Origin: Shewanella sp. VB17
GTDB taxonomy: Bacteria > Pseudomonadota > Gammaproteobacteria > Enterobacterales > Shewanellaceae
Assembly (NCBI RefSeq): GCF_013248905.1
Contig: NZ_JABRVS010000001.1
Span: 806,001 to 870,000 of the forward strand
Direction of reading: 5' to 3'
DNA length: 64,000 nt
In this document: piece after piece, positions 44,099 to 52,934 of the stretch
How positions within the stretch are numbered: the first letter of the stretch is position 1
Layout: every line of letters starts with the position of its first letter
Program-made: the position numbers and the translations under genes
Notes under the pieces: model-generated
What the model saw: only the letters and a program-made list of their open reading frames with translations
The model's database searches: none
Told to the model about the DNA's origin: nothing

Positions 44099-45616
44099 AT
44101 GACGTTTATATCAAAATCAGTCAGTTTTTTTCTTAAAGCAAGTGCTATTGTTTTATTTTCTTTATTGATTAGTGTTACTTATGCAAATGAGCTTTCACTT
44201 AACCATATAGGTAAATGTGCTAGTCCTATTGGAAGGGAAAATCAACAAGAAAATTTAAATTTAGTTGATCTAACCCAAGGTGACCCTTTTTATTACACCA
44301 GTAATATTATAGATAAAAGAAGTGATAGCCGTCCAAGTGCAACTGACTCAAAAATCCCTCACTTACCGGCCTACTTTGGTTATTTTAGCACTAATAATAC
44401 TTATCGATTTGTTAATATTGTTGAACAAGTATTCACTATGATAGGTGAAGGTAAGCATGGGTTATGGCGTGTTCAAGATAATGGGATGGTGAGAGAATAC
44501 TTAATAGATGGTGCTTTGGGTCTGCCTAAGAATGCCGATATATTTTCATCTAGATACCAAAATGTGATACAAAATAATTATACCCATGATTTATCTGGTG
44601 CATATGTATTACCTCAAAATAAGGTAGTTAATGGGAGATTGAATTATATAGATTTGCCTATTTATCATGATAAATATCGAGGTAAGTATCAATTCCACGA
44701 ACCCATTGATTTACCTTCTTGGTACTGCACTATGTCCGCTCAACACTTTCCTTATGCAGCCAAAGCTATGGAGTTTGCTTTTGCACAACCATCAGCGAAT
44801 AAAGTTGGCCCTTTAGGTAAAAGAGCTGGATTAGATATTCATGAAAATTATTCAAATGTACTCAGACTCAATTTGTTTGAAGATGCCAGAACTTGGGTTA
44901 ATGTGACAAAAGATAGCCGTGAGCTTGATTGGCATGCTGTAGATGCGAGTAAAACAATGAGTGAATATTACATTATTGAAAAACGTTTCCAAGGTGCTAA
45001 TTATTTATTCTTGATGGCTATTTATGATAATAAAAACAATGATGATTTTTCATATATACGCCCTGATGGACCCTATTATGAATATATAAAAAGTCATATA
45101 AAATCAGAGTTGAAAACCAAGGTAACGACTTATCCTCATTTTAATTTAGCCAGCAACGTTCATGGATTAACAGACATTGCTGCGGTAGGCACTAAGTTAT
45201 ATGGTGTGCATCACCCTGACCGTGATGCATTCAATGGTGGTGGGGCTTGTCCTATGAGGGGCGGGGATTATGCTAATTACCCAGAGGCGACATCAGGTTC
45301 TGGTTGGCCAACAAATTATGAAGAAGTGACCCCTTTGTGCGATAGCGTACTACTTGATATCAAACTGACCACGAATTTAGATAATGCAACTTGGAATGAT
45401 CCTGCTAAGTATTTAGCTAATGCGGGAATAGGAACACTAACGGTTGATTATCATGTCACTGAAGGCCGTTATGGTGAATTTCAAGATGATTATCACCTAG
45501 AAAATGGCATAACGAATCAAGAAGCGGGTGTCATTGGACCTGTAGAAACAATTCACTATCAGTCAGTGCAAACACCAGTGGAGTATATTCAGGTATCGCC
45601 CCATAAAATGAAATAG
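44099..45616 (+). CDS. secreted protein of unknown function, 505 residues
   Basis: It starts at the ATG at 44099 after a clear AAAGGA site; a frame start at 44000 has none. A signal peptide (SFFLKASAIVLFSLLISVTYA) is followed by a soluble protein with four Cys (IGKCASP, SWYCTMS, GGACPMRGG, TPLCDSV), probably two disulfides. Trp- and Tyr-rich segments such as NYTHDLSGAYVLPQNK and LDWHAVDASKTMSEYY follow. I recognise no domain. A terminator at 45668 closes the transcript. An extracellular role is suggested by context with a C39-like peptidase and another small exported protein. Confidence 0.7.
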   Translation: MTFISKSVSFFLKASAIVLFSLLISVTYANELSLNHIGKCASPIGRENQQENLNLVDLTQGDPFYYTSNIIDKRSDSRPSATDSKIPHLPAYFGYFSTNNTYRFVNIVEQVFTMIGEGKHGLWRVQDNGMVREYLIDGALGLPKNADIFSSRYQNVIQNNYTHDLSGAYVLPQNKVVNGRLNYIDLPIYHDKYRGKYQFHEPIDLPSWYCTMSAQHFPYAAKAMEFAFAQPSANKVGPLGKRAGLDIHENYSNVLRLNLFEDARTWVNVTKDSRELDWHAVDASKTMSEYYIIEKRFQGANYLFLMAIYDNKNNDDFSYIRPDGPYYEYIKSHIKSELKTKVTTYPHFNLASNVHGLTDIAAVGTKLYGVHHPDRDAFNGGGACPMRGGDYANYPEATSGSGWPTNYEEVTPLCDSVLLDIKLTTNLDNATWNDPAKYLANAGIGTLTVDYHVTEGRYGEFQDDYHLENGITNQEAGVIGPVETIHYQSVQTPVEYIQVSPHKMK

Positions 45617-45667
45617 GTTAACAATACGTTTTCTGTTATTTAATACAGGAGTCAATAGCGGTAAAAC

Positions 45668-45701
45668 GCAGTGAGTGCCATTCTAAGCTTACTGCTTTTT
45701 T
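45668..45701 (+). terminator. rho-independent terminator after 44099-45616
   Basis: GCAGTGAG pairs with CTTACTGC (one G-U pair) around a 12-base loop, followed by six T. It lies about 50 bp after the stop. Four A residues just before the stem could allow weak function on the other strand. Confidence 0.78.
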
Positions 45702-45794
45702 ATTGTTTAAAATGAGCACTGGCTCATGTGAATATGAGACAAAAAACATTACACTGGACGTCATTTTTTAAGCAAAGAGTGAACCGAGGTTGTA

Positions 45795-46721
45795 ATGGCA
45801 AAAATCATGATCACAGGGGCAACGGGTCTTTTAGGCAGAGCAGTTGTTCAGCAGTTGACATTAAGCAATCGTCATGAGCTTATCGCGACAGGCTTTAGCA
45901 GAAGTGGCGTAGGTATAAATAAACTCGATCTCACCGATGAGCTGGCGCTCAATGATTTTATCGGCTCACAGCAACCTGATGTGATCCTTCACTGCGCCGC
46001 AGAGCGCAGGCCTGATGTTTCCGAACAATCCCCTGAAGCGGCATTAGCACTCAATCTTAAAGCGACCAGTACATTAGCCAAAGCGGCGAAGCAACAAGGA
46101 GCTTGGGTACTCTATATTTCGACAGATTATGTGTTTGATGGCATAACCCCAACTTACTCTGAAAATGACGTACCAAATCCAGTTAACTTTTATGGTGAAT
46201 CTAAGCTGCGCGGCGAACAAGTGTTGTTAGACATTAGCAATGATTTTGCCGTATTAAGATTGCCTATCCTTTATGGTCAAGTTGAGAAAGTGGATGAATC
46301 AGCTGTCTTGGTATTATTAAATCAACTACTCGATAAAAAACCACAAAATGTTGACCATTGGGCAATTCGTAGCCCGACATCGACCCAAGATATTGCCATG
46401 GCGATTGAGAACATGCTGGCCCTGAAACTCGACACTAAAACCATTAACGGCATTTATCATTTTAGTGCTGAGCAAAGTATGAGTAAGTATCAGATGTTGC
46501 TAGTGCTCTCAGAGCTTCTTGGCAGAGACACTCAACATTTAACCGCTGTTTCTGAGCCGCTAGATAGTGCTAAACGCCCACAGGACTGCACATTAAGTTG
46601 CCAGCGGTTGGCAGACTTAGGGATCCGCTCTCAAATAGGGTTTAGACAAGGGGCGCAAGCTAGCCTAGTCAACTCTGCAAAGGCCTTGTCGTTGGTTGGC
46701 ATTAGCTTGAATGAATTGTGA
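45795..46721 (+). CDS. RmlD-like sugar-nucleotide reductase (SDR family)
   Basis: A 308-residue extended short-chain dehydrogenase like dTDP-4-dehydrorhamnose reductase and the MAT2B subunit. It has the Rossmann loop ITGATGLLGRAV, HCAAERRPDVSEQSP, the ISTDYVFDG block, the catalytic YxxxK in FYGESKLRGE and FAVLRLPILYGQ. No other rhamnose or surface-sugar genes flank it. Instead its stop overlaps the start of a RegB-like kinase gene by one base (TGATG), so it is coupled with a two-component system. What this implies for its substrate is open. Confidence 0.85.
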   Translation: MAKIMITGATGLLGRAVVQQLTLSNRHELIATGFSRSGVGINKLDLTDELALNDFIGSQQPDVILHCAAERRPDVSEQSPEAALALNLKATSTLAKAAKQQGAWVLYISTDYVFDGITPTYSENDVPNPVNFYGESKLRGEQVLLDISNDFAVLRLPILYGQVEKVDESAVLVLLNQLLDKKPQNVDHWAIRSPTSTQDIAMAIENMLALKLDTKTINGIYHFSAEQSMSKYQMLLVLSELLGRDTQHLTAVSEPLDSAKRPQDCTLSCQRLADLGIRSQIGFRQGAQASLVNSAKALSLVGISLNEL

Positions 46722-47974
46722 TGTTGAAAAGTATTTTCTGGCAAAAGCTGCCTAATGTAAGTGCATCTGATCAACTGGCTGCGTTACGGATCTTAGGGCT
46801 GATACTTAAATTAGTGCTGACATTTTTAGTGGCTGACACCTTTGGTCTTTCTTTGGGGAGTTCAGAGTTAAATTATGCGCTTATATTAGAAGCTGTCTAT
46901 TTGGCTGTGACGTTTAGCATACGCAAGTCACTGCAGTTGACCGACATTGGTTTATTTATTGCTCTCTTGTTTGATACCGCTTTTTGGATCACGTGGCTTT
47001 ATTTTTCTGGTGGGGCAACCAATGCGTTTATTTCGCTATTGTTAATGCCCATCGCAATTGCTGCTGTTATTTTACCTCGTTGGGCTCCATGGACATTAAC
47101 CTTAGTGTCCACATTGGCTTATAGTGTGATGCTTTATAGTGTTCCGCTAGATATGATGCAGGGTCACGGTATGGATATGGGATCTCATTATCTTGGAATG
47201 TGGCTTAATTTTGTCATTTCGTCGTTGGTGTTAACCACCAGTGTGGCATTCATTGCGAAGCGAATGCGCAGGCAAGATGCCGAGCTTTCATATATGCGTG
47301 AAGCACAATTAAGGCAAGAAAAGTTACTGGCTTTAGGTACGGTATCAGCCCAAATGGCTCATCAGTTAGCAACGCCATTATCAAGTTTGAGATTATTAAT
47401 AGAAGAAGTTGCAGAGGGGGCTGATGCGAACACGTCAGCGGTGCAGGAGATGAATGTTGCTTTGTCTCGCTGCGAACAAACTTTAGTGAATTTGAGAGCC
47501 GCGACTGAATCAATACGGCAACAAAAGCAGTTTGAAATAGCAGCGGGGGAGCTATTGAATCAACTCGAACAGCAGGTGATGCTCTTGATGCCAGAGGTGC
47601 AACTTGACACCGCGTTGGGCATCGCTGCCCACGACTCATTAGTGCAAAGCGATACAAGCTTGTTGCCGGCTATTTTATCATTAATCGAAAACGCAGCGCG
47701 AGCAAGCAAGGAACATATGGGGGCGCAGAAAGTTAACGTTAATATCGAATTAGAGCGGCATTATTTAACACTTAGGGTCAGAGACTATGGCGCTGGGATC
47801 CCCAGCGGACTTATTTCTCAATTAGGTTATCAGTTAGTGGAGAGCCCCACTGGTATGGGGGTTGCGCTTATGTTGAGCCATGCAAGTTTCGAGCGTTTAG
47901 GGGGCAGTCTGTTGCTGGGAACGCATGTAGAAGGAGGCACTGTGGCTGAAGTGAGTTTACCATTAATATCATAA
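46721..47974 (+). CDS. RegB/PrrB-type sensor histidine kinase
   Basis: An inner-membrane kinase of 417 residues with about six membrane segments, then a cytoplasmic HisKA and ATPase domain. The loop between segments carries SGGATNAFISLLLMP, close to the GGxxNPF motif linked to quinone sensing in RegB. The phosphorylation site lies in ALGTVSAQMAHQLATPLSSL, matching RegB's H-box. ATP-binding boxes are NAARAS and VRDYGAGIP (with later GMGVALMLS). The start is the ATG in TGATG, overlapping the reductase stop; an overlapping GTG at 46718 is possible. The cognate regulator is encoded just downstream. Redox control of respiration is inferred from the family. Confidence 0.85.
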   Translation: MLKSIFWQKLPNVSASDQLAALRILGLILKLVLTFLVADTFGLSLGSSELNYALILEAVYLAVTFSIRKSLQLTDIGLFIALLFDTAFWITWLYFSGGATNAFISLLLMPIAIAAVILPRWAPWTLTLVSTLAYSVMLYSVPLDMMQGHGMDMGSHYLGMWLNFVISSLVLTTSVAFIAKRMRRQDAELSYMREAQLRQEKLLALGTVSAQMAHQLATPLSSLRLLIEEVAEGADANTSAVQEMNVALSRCEQTLVNLRAATESIRQQKQFEIAAGELLNQLEQQVMLLMPEVQLDTALGIAAHDSLVQSDTSLLPAILSLIENAARASKEHMGAQKVNVNIELERHYLTLRVRDYGAGIPSGLISQLGYQLVESPTGMGVALMLSHASFERLGGSLLLGTHVEGGTVAEVSLPLIS

Positions 47975-48058
47975 GGTTAGATCTTGAATATGATTGGGTT
48001 ATGCTTGGCAGTCATGGCTGCAGCAGTGCCTTGATTGATTGTTGTGGAGAAAATGCAA

Positions 48059-48625
48059 ATGAATAGTCATAAATTGTTGATTATTGAGGATGATCTCGCT
48101 CTGGCTGGGATATTAGATAGGCGTATGTCGCGCCATGGATTTAGTTGTCTTCAAGCCCATGATGCCAGCAAAGCGCTGTTGGAAGCTCGGCAGTTTAAGC
48201 CCACACACATTTTACTCGATATGAAGCTAGCGCAAGACAATGGCTTAAATTTGATTTCTCCATTACGCCATGTTTTGCCCAATGTGGTGATGGTGTTGTT
48301 GACGGGATATGCCAGTATTGCTACCGCGGTTGAAGCTATTCGTTTAGGTGCAGATAACTATTTAGCTAAACCTGTCGATACAGCAACGCTGTTGAACGCC
48401 TTAATTGAGCGGCAGACTAAAGGGGAATTGGTCGATCTTATTGAGCTGGATGAAAAACCACTGAATCCTAAGCGATTGGAATGGGAGCATATACAACAAG
48501 TGCTCAATCTCAATAAAGGCAATGTGTCGGTAACTGCACGTCAATTGGGGATGCATCGACGTACTTTACAGCGTAAATTACTTAAAAAACCAACCTTAGA
48601 TAATCGTCATTCTGAGGTATGTTAA
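48059..48625 (+). CDS. RegA/PrrA/ActR-type response regulator
   Basis: It has about 188 residues, pairing with the upstream kinase. The receiver domain has the acidic pair in LIIEDDLAL, the phospho-acceptor Asp in ILLDMKLAQDNG, the switch Thr in VLLTGYAS and Lys in LAKPVD. It ends in a Fis-type helix-turn-helix (NKGNVSVTARQLGMHRRTLQRKL), the RegA signature region. The start is placed at the ATG at 48059, 9 nt after a GGAG site; in-frame codons at 48035 and 48053 are alternatives. Targets cannot be deduced here. Confidence 0.88.
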   Translation: MNSHKLLIIEDDLALAGILDRRMSRHGFSCLQAHDASKALLEARQFKPTHILLDMKLAQDNGLNLISPLRHVLPNVVMVLLTGYASIATAVEAIRLGADNYLAKPVDTATLLNALIERQTKGELVDLIELDEKPLNPKRLEWEHIQQVLNLNKGNVSVTARQLGMHRRTLQRKLLKKPTLDNRHSEVC

Positions 48626-48704
48626 TCGCAGGTCTTGGAGTGTTATTTTTGATAAGTTTGTTTGCCATCCTTGGCTTCTCATTATGATATTTTTATTGGC
48701 TCAA

Positions 48705-50765
48705 TTAGAAGCGATACTCGCCAGTCACCCAAGCATTCATACCGATACCTTGCATACGCTCACCAGAGGCGAGATCGCCGCCCATAACCCGGTTATATCC
48801 AGCTAAATGGTCTTCATATTCAGTATCAAACAAGTTGTTGACGCCTGCTTTTAGCATCCAGCTATCGGCGTTATATCCCGCTGAAATATTCATCAAGGCG
48901 TAACCGGCTGTGGTTGCTTCTAATTGAGTCTCAGATACCTCATTTTGCGCTGCGACTGCGACTCCTTCAATGCGCCCTTGCCAATGCCCATTTTGATAGT
49001 TAAGACCCAAATTGACTTTAGGTGGTGCTATTCGATATAGATTATCGTCGATATCACGTCGCTCCCCTTTGATATAGCTGGCGTTCATATCGATTTTCCA
49101 ATTATCAGCGAGTTGATAAAGGGCTGCGACATCCATGCCATATAGTTGCGCATCAACATTGGCAAACTGCATGGGGTTGTCATCTCCCATCATTTGGGCT
49201 GCCATGATCACTGCAGGATCGCTTGATTGAACCCCTTGAATATAGTTGTCGATACGATTGAAGAAAATACGTGGGCTGATGGAAAATTTGTCAGTGGTAA
49301 ATTCAGTCCCGAGTTCCAGCTGATAAGCGGTTTCAAGCTCAAGATCCATTTGGCCAACATAGGTGCGGCCATCAGCAAGTCCGCCGGTTGATTGCATTGG
49401 TACCCATAAGTATCTTTGCTGATAGCTGGCACTGTCTTGTTTACGCGCTAAACCTAAAATCCAGCTCAGCTGTTCATTTACCTGATAGCGACCATTTATC
49501 ACCAGATCTAACCCCGTTTGTGACTGAGATCGGTCAGCATCATTGTATCTGTCCATCAAGGTTTTAATCGCAGGCATGCTGCCTGCCATAGAATGTTCAA
49601 CTTCATCTGCATCGGTTTGATAATGTTTAACGCGTGCACCTAGTTGCCAATTCCACTGGCCGATATCTTGTTGCCATTGAGCGAAAGCGCTATAAGTATT
49701 GTCTTTAACGCCATTAAAATTATCGACATTAAACATGGCATTAGTGGGATCCGATATCACCGAATTATGTTCACTCAGTTGGGTATTTAACCCGAATAAC
49801 CAAGCTTCTTTACCGAAGGATATTTCACCATCGAATCCTGTGCTATCGGCACTATTATAGCGGGCGTTCATGGTTGGCATCTTCATGCGTTCACTGAAAT
49901 TATCCATGCCATGTTTGGCATCGCTATAGGCTAAATGCCAGTTAAGATCCCAATGATTAATTTCATGTTCACCTTCTACTTTAATGCGATCGGTGCGAAT
50001 AAAATCAATATCCATAGGTAAAGCTGGCGTACCTGCTGCGGTGGTCTCTAAGTGCTGGTAACCTATTGCAATTGATTCATCAATTGAGTCTGAATGACTT
50101 AAATTGACACGGTACTGCCCACCCACCATGGTTTTGTCATAGGTGGTTGGTTTGATTTCTTTATTGCCACCAGTGGTGATATTGTCCTGACCTTTTAAGA
50201 TGTCAGTATAGACGAGTAAAGCATGATCTTGCCCTCCCACGTTAGCTTTAGCGCCTAGGTGACTGCGCTGACCATTATCTTGGTATTGACCAGCGACTTT
50301 GCCACTGGTCTCGTCGAAGTTAGCTTGAGATTCTACGACCTTAATACTGCCGCCTAAAGTGTCTACTCCTGATGATACCGGTGCTATACCTCGCGTCATC
50401 TCAAGGCTTTCTGAATTAATTAAACTGGCGTAGCTTAGTGGGGTGTCCATTGCATTAGGGCCTGCTCCTGGCAGGGATACCCCATTAACTTGAGTGTTAA
50501 CGCGATCGCCAAATAGGCCACGGTATTGTGCTATGCCAGTGACGGGACCATTACTGTTGACGGCAGCGCCAGGTAGGTTTTCCAGTAAGCCACTGATGTC
50601 AGTTTTGGGAACACTTGATTCAGGACTTACTGCACTCGATATTCCTTGGTGCTGGCCGGTGATTTCAATGATTTCGATATCATTGTCATCGGCATACGAA
50701 GGAGTGACGGAGATAAGGGTTGAAGCAAGAGAGAGTGAAACAAGAGAGGTTGGTAACTTCATCAT
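48705..50765 (-). CDS. TonB-dependent outer-membrane receptor, NosA/OprC-like
   Basis: It has 686 residues. After a signal peptide ending SYA come a TonB-box-like EIIEITG, a plug domain (KTDISGLLENLPGAAVNSNG, QYRGLFGDRVNTQVNGV, TLGGSIKVVES) and a 22-strand barrel that ends in YRF. Many Met-rich and acidic patches occur in the predicted loops (for example MAAQMMGDDNPMQF). Together with RGIAPVSSGVDTLGGSI, they resemble the NosA/OprC group thought to bind copper. Siderophore transport is less likely but not excluded. No exbBD or tonB gene is near. Confidence 0.8.
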   Translation of the reverse strand: MMKLPTSLVSLSLASTLISVTPSYADDNDIEIIEITGQHQGISSAVSPESSVPKTDISGLLENLPGAAVNSNGPVTGIAQYRGLFGDRVNTQVNGVSLPGAGPNAMDTPLSYASLINSESLEMTRGIAPVSSGVDTLGGSIKVVESQANFDETSGKVAGQYQDNGQRSHLGAKANVGGQDHALLVYTDILKGQDNITTGGNKEIKPTTYDKTMVGGQYRVNLSHSDSIDESIAIGYQHLETTAAGTPALPMDIDFIRTDRIKVEGEHEINHWDLNWHLAYSDAKHGMDNFSERMKMPTMNARYNSADSTGFDGEISFGKEAWLFGLNTQLSEHNSVISDPTNAMFNVDNFNGVKDNTYSAFAQWQQDIGQWNWQLGARVKHYQTDADEVEHSMAGSMPAIKTLMDRYNDADRSQSQTGLDLVINGRYQVNEQLSWILGLARKQDSASYQQRYLWVPMQSTGGLADGRTYVGQMDLELETAYQLELGTEFTTDKFSISPRIFFNRIDNYIQGVQSSDPAVIMAAQMMGDDNPMQFANVDAQLYGMDVAALYQLADNWKIDMNASYIKGERRDIDDNLYRIAPPKVNLGLNYQNGHWQGRIEGVAVAAQNEVSETQLEATTAGYALMNISAGYNADSWMLKAGVNNLFDTEYEDHLAGYNRVMGGDLASGERMQGIGMNAWVTGEYRF

Positions 50766-50912
50766 GATTTTATGGCTATGTTGTCATCTATTTATACAGG
50801 TGTTGCAATAATGACAGCGCGAAGAGGGACTGACAAAATAAATGCAGTAACTGCGACACCTTGTCGCAGTGGGTCTGTGTGTTCTTGTTGTATTTTTTGG
50901 CCGATTACTGTC

Positions 50913-51092
50913 TCATTTTGTTGTTGATTGTTCTAATGCAATTATTTGAATTTCGATTTTTTCAGCTTCTGCAGTGATCATTGAATATGATTTTATATCA
51001 CCATTTCTTTGTGCATGCATAGCTTGTTCAAGTTTAGCAGCGTACAGTTTTTCTAACTTTTTAATCGGGTCATTTTTAAATAATGAAAACAT
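50913..51092 (-). CDS. DUF6435 family small protein
   Basis: A 59-residue protein: MFSLFKNDPIKKLEKLYAAK, then EQAMHAQRNGDIKSYSMITAEAEKI and a short polar tail. This matches what I know of DUF6435: a short, charged, helical protein with the FKNDPIKKLEK start. It is too short for common ORF cut-offs. Its start codon lies 82 bp from the end of the SWIM-finger pseudogene, in the same direction. Function is unknown. Confidence 0.72.
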   Translation of the reverse strand: MFSLFKNDPIKKLEKLYAAKLEQAMHAQRNGDIKSYSMITAEAEKIEIQIIALEQSTTK

Positions 51093-51174
51093 ATGCGAAT
51101 AATATTCAGTGGGCTGTTTAAGTCTATACGGTTATCAATTGGTTTTGGTTCATATTTTTTTAGTTTTACAAGAG

Positions 51175-51780
51175 TTATTTTAGTGAATGTTTATTCTGTT
51201 TTTTAATCGTGGAATAAATATCTTCCATGGCACCAATAAATGAATTTGAGCGTGCCCAAAATTCGGGGTAGTCACCTTGTTTTTGATCAATGAAGCCTGA
51301 ATATCGATTGTGTCTTGATCTATTGTGGATAATTCCCAATCTGTCATGTAATTCTGTTGGTGTAAGGCCTCTAAATTGGAATAGTAACATAGGGTTACTG
51401 TCTAGAATGTTGGCTGTTCGAAAATAGACGCCAGCGATATGTTTACATGGGGTAGCATCATCAGGACAATCACAATGGGCTTTTATATCCTGGTAAGTTT
51501 TAGGTAAAAAATGTGTGTTTCCAAACGCCTCTTCAATATTACTTGGCATTTCATTGAGCATTAATTTAGATAACCAGCCGGGGTTATTGCTCAAGGTGCT
51601 GATAATACTTTGCCATTGTTTGTCTGATATGGGGTTAAAAGTGAGTGAAACTTTATACCTTGGTTCTTTTGTTACCTCGAAGTAAGGATTGATGTTACCT
51701 CGTATTGTGGCTTCTATCTGGTTGTCGATAATATCAAACTGGAGTACTCGACTGTCAGTATGGTAGGCGCGGCCACGTTG
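51175..51780 (-). pseudogene. SWIM zinc-finger protein, 5'-truncated
   Basis: The frame encodes about 201 residues of a SWIM-finger protein: RGRAYHTDSRVLQFDIIDNQ, INPYFEVTKEPRYKVSLTF, then NNPGWLSKLMLNEMP, the zinc motif CDCPDDATPCKHIAGV, and a C-terminal domain. The frame has no plausible start; it runs into an in-frame TGA at 51781-51783, exactly where the conserved N-terminal residues before the RGRAY motif should be. An internal TTG at 51594 would remove the beta domain. The gene has probably lost its 5' end by a deletion or rearrangement at about 51781. An SNF2 helicase, its usual partner, is absent. Confidence 0.78.
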
Positions 51781-51790
51781 TCATTGGAGG

Positions 51791-51988
51791 TTACTCTGCA
51801 GTGAGCAAGTCTTCGACTCCTACTATGCCGAAGTATTGAACTGAGTTTTTTATCGAAATTTTTTTTGCGATCAAATGACCATCTTTAAAAATCTTAATGA
51901 CTTTTTTACCCCCTCTGTCGTTGGTGGAATATTCATGATCATCGTTGAGGCGAAGGTTGTCGAACTGAGTTTTCATTATAAGGTGCAT
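51791..51988 (-). CDS. small hypothetical protein next to rearrangement point
   Basis: A 65-residue polar protein, MHLIMKTQFDNLRLNDDHEY, ending EDLLTAE. It has no signal or membrane segment and I do not recognise it. A GAGGA site correctly spaced before the ATG at 51988 supports translation. Its stop lies 10 bp from the break point where the SWIM gene is truncated. It may be a resident gene or one that arrived with the rearrangement. Confidence 0.5.
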   Translation of the reverse strand: MHLIMKTQFDNLRLNDDHEYSTNDRGGKKVIKIFKDGHLIAKKISIKNSVQYFGIVGVEDLLTAE

Positions 51989-52141
51989 AAATTCCTCATT
52001 AAGTAAGTTTATGTGATCCCTACCTATTTATCACTCTCTTAATTTAGCAGTTAGTGATTAAATGTTAAACATTTATTTCATATTGTATAGTGAGCTGGTC
52101 CTATGTTTATGCTAGATCTCAGCAATAAACAACACACGCTT

Positions 52142-52168
52142 ATATTTAATACCATTGGTATTAAATAT
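52142..52168. repeat. 27-bp perfect palindrome
   Basis: Arms ATATTTAATACCA and TGGTATTAAATAT meet around a single central base. It is too AT-rich at the ends for a terminator and has no T-run. It may be an operator for an unknown dimeric regulator, or a dispersed TAATACC-type repeat. Confidence 0.8.
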
Positions 52169-52332
52169 TCATACGGACTCAGATAGTCTACTGCTGATAT
52201 ATATTCTTTATGCATCGGATTTGCATTTTGAAGGGGACCATCTGGATGTAACCACAATCGTTGGTGGTGATAATACGGTCTGTGTGATAGTACAAAGCAG
52301 GTATCGCTTTTGAACAGAGTTAATAATAAATG

Positions 52333-52351
52333 GGGATCGCAATAGGATCCC
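52333..52351 (-). terminator. possible metJ terminator hairpin
   Basis: GGGATC/GATCCC with a seven-base loop lies about 20 bp past the metJ stop. On the metJ strand it is followed by CATTTATTATT, a poor T-run, so the call is tentative. Confidence 0.4.
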
Positions 52352-52372
52352 TGACATTGATTGGTTGGTTAG

Positions 52373-52693
52373 CTATTCCTCATCTTCATCTTCCCACTCG
52401 ATGCCCATTTCATTCATTAAGCGTTTTACTTCTGCTGGAATGCTGTCAGGTTTATCTTTTGACAGGTCTTCATCATTCGGCAGGGGCTGACCTGTATAGG
52501 CATGTAAAAAAGCTTCGCAAAGCAGTTCACTATTCGTGGCGTGACGTAGGTTTTTTACCTGACGGCGTGTACGTTCGTCGGTTAATACCTTAAGTACTTT
52601 TAAGGGAATGGACACAGTAATTTTTTTTACTTGTTCATTCTTCTTGCCGTGTTCAGCATAGGGGCTGATGTAATCGCCATTCCACTTAGTCAT
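52373..52693 (-). CDS. metJ: methionine repressor MetJ
   Basis: This is a ribbon-helix-helix repressor that uses S-adenosylmethionine as corepressor and binds tandem AGACGTCT boxes. At 106 residues it is almost the same as E. coli MetJ through the core: DYISPYAEHGKKNEQVKKIT, VSIPLKVLKVLTDERTRRQV and LRHATNSELLCEAFLHA. The start at 52693 (MTKWNGDY) follows AGGTGA and matches the family; a longer frame to 52783 adds unrelated residues. It is divergent from metB, with MetJ boxes in the shared region that imply autoregulation as in enterics. Confidence 0.95.
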   Translation of the reverse strand: MTKWNGDYISPYAEHGKKNEQVKKITVSIPLKVLKVLTDERTRRQVKNLRHATNSELLCEAFLHAYTGQPLPNDEDLSKDKPDSIPAEVKRLMNEMGIEWEDEDEE

Positions 52694-52801
52694 TGACTCA
52701 CCTGTAAATTCAAAATTCGGGGCAGATTTTAACCCTTTAATTTGTACAGTCAAATTATTGCCTCTTATTTCCATTAAATGCAAATAGATCCTGCCATATT
52801 T

Positions 52802-52825
52802 GGATGTTTAGATGCCTAGATGTCT
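52802..52825. promoter_or_regulatory. MetJ operator, metJ-proximal set
   Basis: Adjacent 8-mers AGATGCCT (52810) and AGATGTCT (52818), with a weaker GGATGTTT (52802) before them, resemble the MetJ consensus AGACGTCT in tandem register. Confidence 0.7.
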
Positions 52826-52863
52826 GTTATAGGATTGACTAGGGTGACACACTTAGGTATTTT

Positions 52864-52879
52864 AGACGTCCAGACATCT
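52864..52879. promoter_or_regulatory. MetJ operator, metB-proximal set
   Basis: AGACGTCC followed directly by AGACATCT is a close match to two tandem MetJ boxes, 56 bp before the metB start. Confidence 0.82.
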
Positions 52880-52934
52880 ATTTGTTGTGTTGGATATAAA
52901 GTATGATGCTCAGTAATTCGCTTAGGAGTCATAG

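Larger units (their letters stand above)
51989..52372. other. intergenic stretch with 27-bp palindrome
   Basis: There is no coding frame here. It holds a perfect 27-bp palindrome (52142-52168) and, next to metJ, a small GC hairpin (52333-52351). The rest shows nothing I can name. Confidence 0.5.

Noticed and set aside
51175..51594. The SWIM protein as an intact gene starting at TTG 51594
   Set aside because: The homologous frame continues for about 62 more codons upstream, so this start would only be internal to a truncated gene.
52802..52934. A SAM riboswitch upstream of metB
   Set aside because: No riboswitch-like stem arrangement is visible, and the tandem MetJ boxes explain the regulation.
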